The translations under genes were made by a program, and so were the position numbers. Positions 1 to 11,971 of a stretch of 64,000 nt of DNA are shown in pieces (the first letter of the stretch is position 1; the number at the start of each line of letters is the position of its first letter). The notes below the pieces were generated by a model that was not told the origin of the DNA, did no database searches, and saw only the letters and a list, made by a program, of their open reading frames with translations. This stretch comes from Symsagittifera roscoffensis (taxonomy: Eukaryota > Xenacoelomorpha > Acoela > Convolutidae), in the NCBI RefSeq assembly GCF_963678635.1, contig NC_087062.1, positions 29,724,833 through 29,788,832 of the forward strand, read 5' to 3'.

Positions 1-147
1 CAGGCATGTACTTGATGCACGTGAAGGTCATAGTTCAACCCAAGGTGAACTCTCAGTCGTTGGAGGCATTTGGACCTGCTGGAATGCAGGAGGGCGTCAT
101 TGGACGGTCGATCAAATTCGGAGTGGTCACCAGGGCCGCCGGACCAG
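1..147 (+). CDS. Filamin-like gene, partial exon (immunoglobulin-like filamin repeat, N-terminal half)
   Basis: Filamins cross-link actin and scaffold membrane receptors through tandem Ig-like repeats. The frame starting at base 3 is open and reads through the motifs AFGPAGMQEGVIGRSIKF and VVTRAAGPG. These match the start of a filamin repeat, where A-F-G-P-G and a G-V-x-G strand are followed by a T-R-x-A-G-x-G turn. The preceding hydrophobic stretch (residues HVKVIVQPKV) looks like the last strand of the previous repeat. The exon ends at a good donor, CAG|GTAACT (intron begins at 148), leaving one base of a split codon. The exon continues to the left of the window. The call rests on motif recognition; no alignment was run. 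Confidence 0.72.
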
Positions 148-3037
148 GTAACTACTAGTTTATACTCGTTTATGGATTTTTGGCGGAAAGACCTCGAGGC
201 TGGTCGAATACCCGAAAATTGTGTCAGTCAACCGGAATTCAGGTAAATTAAAAAATCTAAAAGAAATAAGGTGGAAGTTGGTCATTTTTGGACAGTGTAA
301 AAACCATTATTTGGTAAATTTTTTTTGCCAGAGAAAATTTGTAGTTTTGTAGCATGATACCGTTTTTGTAGCAACTTTTATACCCCCAAAGAAAAAATCG
401 ACTTTGTTGATTCAAATGTCAAATGTTATCACCACTGCTCGCATCAGGGCGACAACTTGAATGTTCCTACTGCCTGTTAACGTCTGCGGAACAGTTTTCG
501 TTTGAAAATTTTTTTAAATATTCAAAAAAATGAAACGTTTTTTACCCACTCGCTTCGTTAAGTACCGAGTGATGATAAAGTTCACATAAAACGAGCAAAA
601 TAGAATAACGGACAGCATGCCTAATTTGGAACAATTTCAAAGATGACTTCAATTTGGATAAAACGAAACAAATCGCGCGTTAAATTACCTCAAATTGCAA
701 TCTCTAAGCCCACATAACTTTACGACAATTATTCGCAGGTGAAATATTTTTTTAATTTTGAGCTCAGTACGTCAATACTTTTAAGATGATATAAAAAGTC
801 CTTCAAAAATTGCCATTGAAAAACTCGAAATTAGAAACTAGAAAAAACAACGTCGAGCACAATTATTCTTTCATTTTCTCCGACAGCCGGAACACCAAGA
901 CTGCTCGTATACCAGAGCAAGATTCTGAATGTTTTTACTGCCCCTCATCTGGAAAAAATAGCTTTTGGCAAACCAAATATTCGTCAGGAGACCATTCGTA
1001 ACAGGCGACAATTCGTAACAGGCGACAATTCGTAACAGGCGACAATTCGTAACAGGCGACAATTCGTAACAGGCGACAATTCGTGAAATTAGATTAAGCG
1101 GGGGAGCACTGATTCACATGCAGTATTACTCTCGTGCCGGATGTAAGTGCAGTGGAGCGAAGAGGAGCAAGCGTATTCTACTTGCCAATGCCTTGTTACT
1201 AATTGCCGCTTTTTACGAATTGTTGCCTGTTACGAATTGTCGCCTGTTACGAACTGTCGCCAACCCAAATATTAAAAATTCGAAAAGTTTTGACACTTTC
1301 AATCATCAAGTTAGAAATTCGAGAAGTAAATAATTAATGCAATCAGTTTGATAGATCAATTCGATTTGAAACTGTAATGTAGTTCGGGATAATTTGCCAC
1401 GCACAAATGAATCGCATTTGCTTTCAGTATCATGACTAAAATCAAATCTTGATGGCATATGAACATGCCGAAAAATAAACCAGCGAAAGTCTCAACTAGC
1501 CAAAAATAAGTAAGTGTTACATAATAGTTATGTAGTTTAAGCAGTTACGAAAGTTAAGCAAATTTCATTCATATCATGTAATTTTTTGGCTGTTTTATAT
1601 ACTCTGCGCGTTTTTGGTTGGTTTGTACTTCGGTTGGTTTATTCACACTCAAAATCTTTACAGCGGGCATAAATTACTCCACAGAATGGCCAAATTGACA
1701 GTTATCAATTCCCCAGAACTTCAAAATATAATCGAACCCAAAGAATTATTTCACATTTGAACTCAAGGACATAAAATTTCTTTGGTAAAACGTTTTTTTT
1801 TCCAAGGCCGAAATTTCACGATTTAAAAACCCAAAGAAAGTCAAAAAATTTGCCTTGCTTTAAAGTGACAAAAATGAAAACAGGGTCATGATCTGGAATA
1901 GTAGTTGCGCTTTGAAAATTTATCTATGACGCTGAGAGCATAATCGCGTGATTTTATGCACAAAAAATGTTTCGAATGGAAATGATATGAGTTAATTGGT
2001 CCAAATACGACTCGAATAGTTTCCAAATACGACTCAAACTTCAACGCTTGATATTTGACATCGGCAGTCTATAATTTATAGTCTATCAAAATTTATTCGA
2101 GATCTCTCAAAATGGAGTCGGAACATCACGGTTTTGTATATACGAAGAGTTGTGTATAATTATTGATTTTTTTTTATTTTTTTGATTATTGATTATGGTT
2201 TATTTGATGACAATGTAAAAAGAAATGCTACAGGCCTAACATTATTTATTAAATTTTTCAAAAGTCAATACTTCAATTCAAAACTCTTCGATATACCAAC
2301 CTGCGTACTAAAATATAAGTAGTTCCTTCCTGTTCCCATTAGGTCGAAGCCCAGAATGGAACGAATGCCTTTTCGTACCAATGAAAGTTTTTTGCTTGGG
2401 GCGGGGGATGAGATTATATTGTTGATCCTTCTTTCTTTTTATCTTTTTTGGATCTTCAATCATACGTCTACCACATAAAAAATCGCAAGGCTGGCGCGCA
2501 GTCCAAATAAGAGTTTTTTTAAATGTGGAATTCACAACCTTATGAGGAAATCCCTAACAAACGCTTTAGCATTCTACTTTGGAATACGTTTAATATAAGA
2601 CTGTAAAACTGATGCATTTTTTGCACATGCAATTAAAGAGTTTTGAGTTTTCAAAAAGTTTCAAAGTAATTTGAAAACACTGAATCAATTTACAATTTTT
2701 GCAATAAAACTGCCTGAAAAATTTAAATTTAGTGCCAATTTTAGAAAATATTTTGAATACAGCGTCTTTCTGAAGGTGATCCCCTCATTCTATAACCAGG
2801 ATAATTAAGTGTGTTTTTACTACTTTTTGAACACAATCCCACTGTGACTGTGAACTGTGATGCAAATGAGTACGGCGTCCATTTGTTCATTTTAGGGCTG
2901 CTCGAAAGTGGGCAATCCAGTTTTTTTCAGTTTTTTTTTCACGCAGTCATGTTTTTTAAGTTGTTTTTCACGCAGTCTTTTTTAACGTTGTTTTGCACAC
3001 AGCTCTGTTTTTTCAAGTCGAAGCTTATCTACTTCAG
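148..3037 (+). other. Intron of the filamin-like gene (2.9 kb)
   Basis: The intron is bounded by the GTAACT donor at 148 and a pyrimidine-rich acceptor ending TTCAG at 3033-3037. The T-tract from about 2920 to 3020 contains three imperfect copies of a TTTTTCACGCAGTC-like motif. The intron is AT-rich with short spurious ORFs only. The one structured object I see is the 17-bp repeat foldback at 994-1261. The splice phase is consistent: exon 1 leaves one base and the acceptor exon supplies two, restoring a glycine codon. Confidence 0.6.
994..1261. repeat. 17-bp tandem repeats facing inverted copies (foldback)
   Basis: Five perfect head-to-tail copies of the 17-mer ATTCGTAACAGGCGACA occupy 994-1078. 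About 125 bp further on, 1205-1261 carries roughly three copies of the same unit in reverse orientation, with a few substitutions. The two arms could pair into a long hairpin with a spacer of about 125 nt. It lies in the filamin intron. There is no spacer diversity between units and no cas-like gene nearby, so this is a minisatellite or foldback and not a CRISPR array. Confidence 0.85.
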
Positions 3038-3214
3038 GTCTGCTCACTTTCGACTGTCGTGGTCCTAAGGGAACTCAGGCGACTAAGGACGTGATCTAAC
3101 GACAATCTAGACGGCACCTACTCCATGAAAATAATGCCCAAGGATGCGGGAAAATACCGACTGGAGATCAAATACGACTCTGAACACACCCACAACAGCC
3201 CCTACTTAGTCCGG
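3038..3214 (+). pseudogene. Filamin-like exon, second half of the repeat, with apparent frameshift
   Basis: After the acceptor at 3037 the frame continues the repeat begun in exon 1: LLTFDCRGPKGTQATKDVI, then a TAA at 3097-3099. Shifting by one base at that point resumes a textbook filamin repeat: NDNLDGTYSMKIMPKDAGKY, then strands ending with the typical S-P-Y-x-V-R (3098-3214). Filamin repeats normally read D-N-x-D-G-T-Y here, so the two halves belong to one repeat with one surplus base. After 3214 the frame runs into a non-filamin tail that ends at a stop, and a provirus begins at 3303. Either the gene is a pseudogene or the surplus base is a sequence error. Confidence 0.62.
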
Positions 3215-3302
3215 TTATTATTATACACACTCCCTCATGCTCATGTTAACAACACCCCCTCCCCTCTTTGAAAACAAAGATTATCCCCCCTCCCTTTGGT
3301 AC

Positions 3303-3714
3303 TGAGTTAGGACCGAAGTGTAACTCATAGAGTAATTTCGGATAGGGTACACCGTCTGCTCGTCATGCTATCTTATTTTCAGCCGAATAGATTCGTGCAA
3401 CTTCTTAGTCTAATAACGATCCTAATCTTACTCTTATATCTACTAGTCTCAGGGTGTTTAACTAGTCTCTGCTAGGCTCAATAGATCTAGAGTATACTGG
3501 CTTGTTGCGATTGCTAGAAGGTCTCTTGGAGAGGTAACTAATTTCTAAGTTAAATTCAAATCTCTCTGGTGCTGAAATTACAAGTAATTTCAGCACTTAC
3601 AAATAAGTGGGTTGTTAGTTAGATGGATCATGATTGGTTAATATTAAATATTTTATAGTGATAAAATATCCAATTTATAATCAATAATAAAAATATAGTT
3701 TAGATCTGGTTCCA
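3303..3714 (-). repeat. 3' LTR of the 18.6 kb provirus
   Basis: This 412 bp block starts TGAGTTAGGACC and ends CTGGTTCCA, so it has TG...CA termini. It is nearly identical to 21527-21937. Differences include a CTCT expansion near 3565 and scattered substitutions. It lies on the left because the element is in minus orientation. Confidence 0.88.
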
Positions 3715-5319
3715 CCCATCCGGGGTTTACAGAGTTTTGAATCTTAGATCTTCTATCTGTAATGAAGGATGGATGTTGGTCGTTGTTATTTGATGAGCAT
3801 CATTTCTTGGTTTGTTCTTTGAGAAGAAAGCTCCAGGAAGCTAGAATCATCGAAATGAACTTGTTAGTTGTTTGTTCGACGATGACTGCGACCGCCGGTT
3901 AAATCAATCTGATTTCAGAATGGTTTGCTATGATTGTTTGTCCTGTTTGGGTGGAGAACTTGATCGAGTATCATTCTTATCTGGGAATAGCGTGAAGATC
4001 GTGTTTGCAGGAGATGCCTTGTAACTCGGATCTGTACGTATACTTGAACATCGAGGTGGTCATTGGTCTGGTTCAATGAAGTCCTTTTCTGCGAAGTCAA
4101 GTCGTACTCTAAATCCTTTATGAGTCGTGATTGTGAGCGGCATGTCAGTTGTGTTTAGCCATTCTGTAGGTTGAGTGTGATGGGGTCGTCTAGTCTTTGG
4201 ATGCTTGTTTTTGCGGTTGTTCGTAATCTATATACTGCATATTATAATTTGCATTTTATAAAATTTTGTTAATTCTATTTTTTAGTTATGATTTTGGTTA
4301 TTTGTTTTCGCAAAAGCGTTTTAGTTTTAGTTTAGTTATTTTTAAGAGTTACTCACCCTTGCGTATCTCTTGTCAAAAATATTGATGTGGTCACAAAGCG
4401 TGGATGTAGCACGGTGGAATAGGCCGGCTATAGAGCATGCTCAGACGTCATCTCTGGTGGGATAGGCCAGGAGTGGGAGTATGATTTCGTGCTGGTTTTT
4501 CAAGGGGTCCTGTTTTGTGTTAACGTTTTTGTTATATTGTTTCTAGTTTTCCTTTTGTTACTTTGGTTGTGTCCTTTTTCAAAAATCAATTTTTTTTTGT
4601 TGGGGTTTGTCTTGCGACTTTTTGGTGTTTTATGATTTCTTTTTTAGACTTGGTAATAGTCTTCAAAAGAATAAATTGTCCAGTCTTAAGCTGGTTTAAT
4701 CCGGTTTGGGTACCGTAGGTGTTCTTTTCTTAGTCATGCTGTTAGTTTGTGATTTATGGTGTTTAGTTTGCTGCATTGGTTAGTTTGGTTATTATATAAT
4801 TCCATTCCAACCGGGTTAAAGGAAAGTTGGAAACTTGTTATTGCTTATTTGAGTTGTTGTTAGTGAAAACCTAAAACTTGAATTCATTATTTTAAACAAT
4901 TCTTCGTGGGCGAGCTGTGCGATTGTGGATAGAATTCTTGTGCGTTTGAACAGAAGATATAGAAAAGGTTAGTACTGCATTTCATTTGTATGAGTTTACT
5001 GCTTTTAAGATTAAATTTTACTGCTTTGTGGGGGTTAAAAATTATAAATTAATTCTCATCGTTTTGATTTTTACTAAATTTGGGGAAATAATTTATAGAT
5101 GAATTTATTGCCTTCGAATTGAATTTTACTGCATCATTTAGTGCTATAGATTTAATAGAGTTTTTGCTGCAAAAAAAGAGTCTGTATTTTTATTTGTTTT
5201 TTCATCTTGTTGTAGGTGATCACGGGTGAAGACTAAAGAAAATGTAAGCTAATTACAAAGAATGGTTAGTTTTTATTTTAAATTAGTTAGTTTTTAAAAT
5301 ATTAAATTCATACTTTCCT
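3715..5319 (-). other. 3' noncoding region of the 18.6 kb provirus
   Basis: I see no convincing coding frame here. The minus strand next to the LTR reads a short purine-rich run (GGATGGG, 3715-3721), which is a weak polypurine-tract candidate. On the minus strand a strong donor-like GGTGAGTAA lies near 4351-4359. The same sequence context recurs in the related fragments near 32200, so this region is conserved within the family. Confidence 0.45.
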
Positions 5320-5646
5320 TTAGTCGTCGGGGAAAAAGCCGTGAGGGAAAACATCGTGAATAGCGTCTGATGTTGTTAGTAATTTTGCTAGTATGCGTAT
5401 GATGTTTTTAGTTTGTAGCAGTGGCCAAAGCAATTGAAGTGCTTTTATGGTTTTTAGTTCTTCGGTGCTTACTGCAAATTTATGAGGTGTGTTTTGGATT
5501 AGATTGTAATTTTTATGATAGTATTTAGTGTTATGGATGAATTCTAAAATGGGTACTTCTATAGGTTGAATATATTCATGCGGAATGATCAGGGGTCGGG
5601 ATTCTTCGTCGTTTAAGGTCTTCGTGAGGGGACAAAATATATACAT
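5320..5646 (-). CDS. Short ORF in the 3' region of the provirus, unknown function (108 aa)
   Basis: A 108-residue frame begins MYIFCPLTKTLNDEESRPL. I do not recognise it. The same stretch is traceable in decayed form at about 33200-33410, next to other fragments of this family, so it belongs to the element and not to the host. Conservation between copies argues weakly for a coding role, for example part of a downstream accessory or envelope product. There is no signal peptide, membrane segment or cysteine pattern. Confidence 0.3.
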   Translation of the reverse strand: MYIFCPLTKTLNDEESRPLIIPHEYIQPIEVPILEFIHNTKYYHKNYNLIQNTPHKFAVSTEELKTIKALQLLWPLLQTKNIIRILAKLLTTSDAIHDVFPHGFFPDD

Positions 5647-6375
5647 TTGAGTGATTGGGTCATAGTTCTGGAGGATGCCTTGAAAGTTAGTATTTTTAAT
5701 TCAATACGTGAAGTTTAGGAAAAACGGTGAGGTATATTTGGAATTTATGAATTGAAATCTGTGGTGAGGTTGTCGCGATGGTGTGTGTAAGTGAAAATGA
5801 TTTTGGATAAATCGATAATAAGTGTAGGTGTGCGTTTGTTTGTTAACTTCGTAACATGATGTCGTGTGAACAGTGCAAATCACGTTCCTTTGGTGTGAGG
5901 AAATGAAAGGTTAGTGAAATGTTTGAAATTTTTCCTGAAATGATTCGTATGCTTGAATATCTGAAAGTGCTTCTGAAATATTATGATCATGCTTTTTATC
6001 TAAGATGTTAAGTGTGAATAAGTAAGGTGTTTTTATGAAAAATTTCTCTGTGAGTTTTGGCATAGCAAACTGATCGTCGTCAAGAAACTGGTCTTGATTA
6101 GATCTAAAGATTTTATGATCATAATATTCAATCGAAAAGTCGTTAGCTCGGGGTGCAGTGAATGTTTTTAATAATTTTTAATATCCTACATATGTAAATT
6201 GTCGGGGGGTTAGTGCTGTGGTTAATCTGAATAATTGTCCTTATTTCTTTCAATTTCTATAGTGGTGTTATAGAGTGGTAGCGTATGGGGGTTAGTGAAA
6301 TTATAATTAGCTGTCCAATGAAATGTGGGTATTAATACATGTTCATCTACAAAATGACGTCGTTCAGGGTTAGGA

Positions 6376-7053
6376 TCAGATTGATTTAGTGGGGAAATAA
6401 AGGTAGGGATTTTGAAGAAAATTCGTAGTGTTGGTATGGTCTGGATAGTTGATATATTCTCGGGCGGTTCCGGGTTTGGATGGGAATGGGTGATTTGGGA
6501 ATTTGCGTTTAAAGGTTCGATAAGCACGATTGGTACTGGTGGATGTTTCTGTTGATGTGGATGATTGAGCTAATGATGGAGTATAATCTGAAATCGGTGT
6601 AGGTGTTGCTGGATTTGATGATGTTATTGTTGATGCTAATTGGTGAATAGTTAGAGTTCGGGGAGATAGCAATTGTTGTTGAAGTGTTATAAAATTACCT
6701 AGTTCTTCGGAAATTTGAATATTATCTGGGGAGTTGTTGGCGGAGCGTTCATTATTGAATGGGGAGTAGGTCGGGGTTACTTGAGAAGGGGTATAGGGTG
6801 ATGTATGTTGGCTTTGGGGTTGGATAGGTCGGAAGGGAGGTTTTGAGAAGGTTGTTGAGCTGGTCTGGGTATGGGTAGAAGGGGATGGTTCGGAATTATT
6901 GAATTGTGAAATTGATGTATAAACTGTGATATCTGAATTAGTGTCAGAATTCATGCCTGATGATGTATTAATTTGTGGTGAATCAGGTGGCGGAAAAGCA
7001 AAAAAGGAGATAATGGGGAGTGGGGTGGGAGTTTGATCGGTGGAGTGATCCAA
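6376..7053 (-). CDS. Ser/Thr/Pro-rich ORF downstream of the envelope-like region (225 aa)
   Basis: A 225-residue frame is very rich in Ser, Thr, Pro, Asn and Gln. It has no membrane segment and ends in a basic stretch (YRTFKRKFPNHPF). Its composition resembles a disordered cytoplasmic tail or a small accessory protein. It follows the probable membrane segments of the envelope-like region at 7197-7600 and may be the continuation of that product in this decayed copy. A second frame overlaps it (6222-6527), which could be the true continuation after a frameshift. Function unknown. Confidence 0.35.
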   Translation of the reverse strand: MDHSTDQTPTPLPIISFFAFPPPDSPQINTSSGMNSDTNSDITVYTSISQFNNSEPSPSTHTQTSSTTFSKPPFRPIQPQSQHTSPYTPSQVTPTYSPFNNERSANNSPDNIQISEELGNFITLQQQLLSPRTLTIHQLASTITSSNPATPTPISDYTPSLAQSSTSTETSTSTNRAYRTFKRKFPNHPFPSKPGTAREYINYPDHTNTTNFLQNPYLYFPTKSI

Positions 7054-7196
7054 CTTGTCTGCTCATCGTGGGCTAAAAAAAATGATTATTTTGAGATTGA
7101 AAAGTGGTGGTATGGGGCTGTTCAATGATTTGTTCGTATGTATCGTCAATTGGAGGGTGTTGTGTTACTATATGTTGGATGGGGCTTTGTATGTGA

Positions 7197-9542
7197 CTAG
7201 GTCTTAAATTTGGGGGGGTTTGTGATTGCCAAGTTCCTAAAATTACGTGAGACTAATGATAATGGATGGTTAAATTGGAGGTTTGGTAAATGTGGTGCTG
7301 TGGGTAGTGCATTTGTATTATTATTATTATTTGATTCGTCGTATCTGTTAGGATTTGTTGATAGTTTTGTATTATATTCCTTAATTTGTGCATCTAAGAG
7401 GACTTTGTTTTTTGATGATGAAAATATTCCGAAAAATCCTGCAATTAATATGCGTGCTACGCTTGCTTGTCGGTTTACTTGTGTATGTATCGCGCATGTG
7501 TTATAGATTCCTTTTAATAATGAGAAAATAAATCCAATAAAGTTAAACATAGCGTTTCTAATATGTAATATGGCCATCCTAGAAAGGCTAAAATTTCATT
7601 TTTGAGATTTACAAAACTAAAAACATCAATCGGTGATATATCCTGTGGTCGATATTTTTCACCATTTAGATAAATGTAATCTTTTATGTCTTTAAAATAT
7701 CCGCTGTAATCTTGTGCGTAAATATTGGAAAATCTTGCTGTTTCTGCAAGTTTTCGTAAGTTTTGACCTATTGATTGTCGTTGTATTGTGTTCATTTTCG
7801 TTAGTAGTTCTTGAAATTGTTGTGTACGTATGTGATGTTGTATGTCTGATTTTGAATAGATACTTATCGATTGTAAATCGATATTTGGATTGCGGGCTAT
7901 TGCTCGAATGCTCTCAGGTGAGAACTTTTTTAATGGTGGTATTAATGTTGGGTATGGTCTTAATAAAAAATATTTATCTTCGTCGGGATTTAATTGTACA
8001 ACGTTGTGGCTGTTTTTTGATCCACATGGTACTGTTGTGTCCCAAAAACATGTTCGTCTTGAAAGTGTGTCAACAAAATATACTTTATTTTTGTAGAATA
8101 TGGGGATTCTTTTATATCATCTTTTATCTTCAAAAACGTATAAAGGTGATACTTTTTTGGTACAAGTGTAATACCATAAAATGTTTCCTTCATAATCAAT
8201 GAAATTTGATCTATTTCCGGATAACAAATATCCTGCATATGGTATTTTGAGAACTGCTAGTGCTAGTGACTGTAAAATCTGGGTTCTTTCTAGTTCACAT
8301 AGTTGATGTAGTGTTTCTAATTCTGAGAGTGACATTTCTTCAAAGATTCTGCTTATTGTGTAATCTAGTTTCATATCTAAATGTATATCATAATGAATTG
8401 CGCCAAAATATGTACGGTTCATAAGTGATAGTTCTTGTAACCGTGTACTATCTGCGTCTTGTGGTTTCCACCTATTCGTCCTACGTTTTTCTGAAATTTT
8501 ACTGAAACATAAGCGTTTCCGTCGGTAAGTGAATGATATGTGGCCATAGCGTCTACAATTAGATGTCCTGTATTCATGTCGAAACCGTGTTCGTATTCGA
8601 CAAGAATTTCTGAATATTGTGTTTGTAAATTGGTTTTTTATATTTACATGCTAGTTCTGTTTCTTTACTATATTGTGGAGGTTCCTAAAATTGTTGTTGT
8701 GTTTCTAATTTGATCGGAGTTGAATTCTTCAAATGGGATTGATGCATTAAAATATTTTTGATGGAATTTAATCATTCTAGCTTGTATCCTTACTACTTGA
8801 AAAACGGTGCAGGTTTCTTCAGGAAACCATACAATGGTTGCTTGCGTTCGTGTTGTAGGATCGCAATATCCTTGGTCATTTTTGCAAGGGAGTCCTATGC
8901 CTTGGTAAAGAATTGTGTCGTCTTTTAAATCTCGTGTAAGTTGTACTTTTTCAAGCTGTATTTTCCAGTAAAAAAAAACATTATTTCTTGATATCCTTTA
9001 TTTTTTGTGTTTGCTTTGCAATTTGAGGGATTGTTTGTACCGATGTGTGGTATCCAGTGTTTATCATGTAAGTCGTATGTTAATCTTCCGTGTGTTCCAA
9101 GAAAGGGGAATTTTTTGTCTAGTCTTATGTGACCTTGATGTTTACAAGTTTTCGATTTGTTCCTGCATTTTTTGTTAAATTTAATCGACTAAGTTCATTC
9201 TTACAATCTTGAGGGCTAAGGCGTAGCAATCTTTCTATATTACTCTGATAGAAAGATTCGTGGTCTAGTCGGTTTTTATTTCCATTTGAGATTTGTGAGC
9301 AATGTACTTTTTTTTCTGAAAATGTTGCTGTAAATTTGTATCCTGTTAGTGTTGTTGATCGGGCTTTTGAGTATAATGTGGCTTTTGAGTATATTTGTTG
9401 TTTCTATAGCTTGTGGTTCGGATTCACATTGTGTGACTTGATTTATAGCATAATTGTGTAGCGTTTTTTGTTCGTTTTCTTCACAATCATAGTGTGTTAC
9501 TAACAAATCCTGAGTACGGGTTATAAAAAGTAAAATATCCAA
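7197..9542 (-). pseudogene. Envelope-like region of the provirus, broken by frameshifts and stops
   Basis: Downstream of integrase, in the env position, coding-quality sequence is spread over several frames. Open stretches include 9276-9542, about 8700-8960, 8117-8422, 7990-8238, 7514-7795 and 7197-7577. Features seen are cysteine-containing ectodomain-like stretches (for example CDPTTRTQATIVWFPEETC near 8810-8870) and probable membrane-spanning hydrophobic runs near 7480-7600 (FIGFIFSLL; GFFGIF). Several stops and frame changes make this copy non-functional. The fold cannot be assigned by eye. An Env would make the family a potential endogenous-retrovirus-like lineage, but that is inference from position and composition. 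Confidence 0.5.
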
Positions 9543-10377
9543 TTGTGTTTTTGATATATCTATCGTATTTATATAAAACTTCAGTTGTTATAAATGGGGG
9601 AGGTAGTGATTGAGCTGTTATATTTGGTGGACTTAGGGGAAATGGGTGTTGAACAATATTATTAAGTCTGACTGTGATTTCAAATTTTAGTTGGAGACTA
9701 TTTCGTTGGAGTAATTGAATGTTGTGTTCTTGAATATCTTTGTGGATATCTTGTCTATACTGTAGTCTATTTAAAGCCCAATTGTGGAGTCGGCTACTTT
9801 CTTGATGTTGTCCAAATAGTGGGGGAGGTGCTACGAAAGTATTCCAATCTAAACGTAGGGGGGTGTTTGTGGATGATTGTTCTTGGTATCTGGCGTCAAG
9901 GTTTGAGGGAAAATTGAGGGGGAAAAGTGTTGGTGAAATTTGACTTAAGACTGGTGTTGATAGAAGTGAAAGTGTTTCTGGTAGGGATGATAATGTTGTA
10001 TCAGAAGAGATATCTATTGGTTCATTCACTAAATTTGGTTCACCTTGAGTATATGAGTGTGCTGACCAATATGGTGGTCGTTCGGTGGTGTCTGGGGGGT
10101 TAAAAGGATTTTCCCGACTTTGTTCTGATGTTGGAGTTGAACCTAAATAATCTGATGAAATATTTGAGATGCTTCGTTGTGAAAGAAGTGTGGGAGTTTC
10201 TGGTAATGTACTACTTGAAAGTTCTGATGTACTTGGTATCGGTGATTGAGGTATTTTAAAATGATCTCTGGGGGTTTGAAAATGTCTATTTCTTCGTGGA
10301 TGTATGATTTGTCGATTTATTTCAAGTGTGTTTTGATTTTGGCTTATGTGTCTTACTCGATTAAGATCTTGTTGCAA
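9487..10377 (-). CDS. Pro/Ser/Thr-rich ORF between integrase and envelope-like region (296 aa)
   Basis: This is a 296-residue open frame. Residues 1 to about 190 are low-complexity and Ser/Thr/Pro-rich (for example STSELSSSTLPETPTLLSQ). The C-terminal third is more ordered, with a helical stretch (HKDIQEHNIQLLQRNSLQLKF). The frame ends just as the cysteine-bearing envelope-like frame begins, overlapping 9276-9542. It could be the N-terminal part of the envelope precursor or a separate accessory protein. I see no signal peptide in the visible start. Composition matches the rest of the element. Confidence 0.4.
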   Translation of the reverse strand: MQQDLNRVRHISQNQNTLEINRQIIHPRRNRHFQTPRDHFKIPQSPIPSTSELSSSTLPETPTLLSQRSISNISSDYLGSTPTSEQSRENPFNPPDTTERPPYWSAHSYTQGEPNLVNEPIDISSDTTLSSLPETLSLLSTPVLSQISPTLFPLNFPSNLDARYQEQSSTNTPLRLDWNTFVAPPPLFGQHQESSRLHNWALNRLQYRQDIHKDIQEHNIQLLQRNSLQLKFEITVRLNNIVQHPFPLSPPNITAQSLPPPFITTEVLYKYDRYIKNTIGYFTFYNPYSGFVSNTL

Positions 10378-11971
10378 GGTGGGGTATAAATTATATGTTG
10401 GTTCACTTAAAGGTGCTTGGCGATTAACCGGTTCTAAGGGTTCAGATAATTGTGCGTGTCGTTTTTCAAAAGTGTATGGGTTGTCTTGACAAGAGATTCG
10501 AGTGTATGGTGGGAGATTGTTGGTGGTTGTAGGTGTTATTGGACTTTCTTGGGATGTTGTTGGTGGGGGCTGGTGTGGTGGTGGTTGATTAGCAATTTTG
10601 AAAAGATATTTGAGCGTTTAATGTCTATTTGGAAAATTTATGTTTATTAAAATATTCTTCAATAAAAGTATTAAAAAAATAGTTGCTAAGACAAATGTGA
10701 CTATTGCCTTTTTTATACCTTTGCACATTGTCATTATTAGGGAAATTCAAAATGTGAGAAAAATTATGAATAAAATAAAAACATCTTTTCGACTAAAAAT
10801 GGTTCGTTTCATTTAAATAGATTTTTTGTTTTCGTACCTGTAGATGTGACCAAGGATTTGGGAAAGTTAGAGATATATTTCAAATAGGGAGTAGAAAATT
10901 ATAAAAAATTGCAAAAATTATAGAAATGATTATTAGAGATTCAAAAGTTTCAATGAAAAAGTATAGGAAAAATTTAAATACAGTGAAAAGTTTTGTGGAG
11001 AGGTTTAGAAGTTTTTGTTTTATATGATCAATTGTTATGGAGAGAAGCATTTAAGAAATGATTTGTTTCGTCGAATATTTTTTTAAAGTTTTGAGGCAAA
11101 ATTCGAGTGTGGTCGGATTATTTATTGAATTTTTGACAAGTGGGTTGAGTTTTGTGAAAAATTGTTGAGGGTGTTTTTTTATGGTATTTGGGAGGTCTTC
11201 ATAGTTTTGTTTTTATTTATTGAGTAAGTGGGGGTATCTTTGAAAAATTTGTACTTTAGGCCAAATGATCATGGGTCTTTTTTACTTTAGGCTAATTTGC
11301 CGTTTTTGGTTGAGCGACTTTTGAGGTCTGAGTTGAGAAAATATTGTTGATTTTTGTATAATCTGATAGGGGAGGGTTGTAATATTGAATTAGTGTTTAT
11401 TTTAGTTGTCAAGTTTTTGCAAGTTGCTTATTTTTGACCTGGAGGTTGGAAAGTTATAGTGATGGATATGCCTGGAGATTAAAATTTATCGGCTAAATAA
11501 GTTTGTGTTAGAGATATAAAGGTGGCTATTTGATCAATTTCTTTGGCTGAATTTGAATTTAATGTTGATCAAGGTTATTTTTAGCATGTTTTTACAGAAA
11601 TAAGTAAGTTTAAAGTGATTTAAAAGGAATTTTACGGTAATCTAAGTTAAATTTGCTTCTGGAATTCAGCTTTCTTTAATATTTTAGACTGTGGAATGAA
11701 TGTCTTATAGTTTTTTCGAGGTTGACTTCTAGGACGTAATAATTCTCTATATTTGGATTTTTGTTTTTGATCCTGTGGTAAGATATTTTCTGTGAGTGTT
11801 CGGTTTTTCTTCCTTTTTGATTTATTGTTGTTTCTGGTGTGTTTGATTTTTGAGGGTCGATATTTTGCTGTTGGATTGTATTCTTACTTTTTGTGATAAT
11901 TATATTTTGATTTTGTTCTACTTGTGAATGATTTTGAACGATGTGTAAGCCTGTGAAAGAATAAAATTGAG
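10378..11971 (-). other. Spacer between integrase and env region of the provirus
   Basis: There is no convincing ORF on either strand. The minus strand near 10380-10650 is still Pro/Thr-rich and may be upstream sequence of the 296-residue frame. The remainder (10650-11970) is AT-rich with many stops. Confidence 0.35.

Noticed and set aside
994-1261. CRISPR-like array of short regular repeats
   Set aside because: The 17-bp units abut each other with no variable spacers, have inverted partners nearby and sit in an animal intron.
2308-2535. A 75-residue minus-strand gene in the filamin intron
   Set aside because: Isolated short frame without motif or splice context; compatible with chance.
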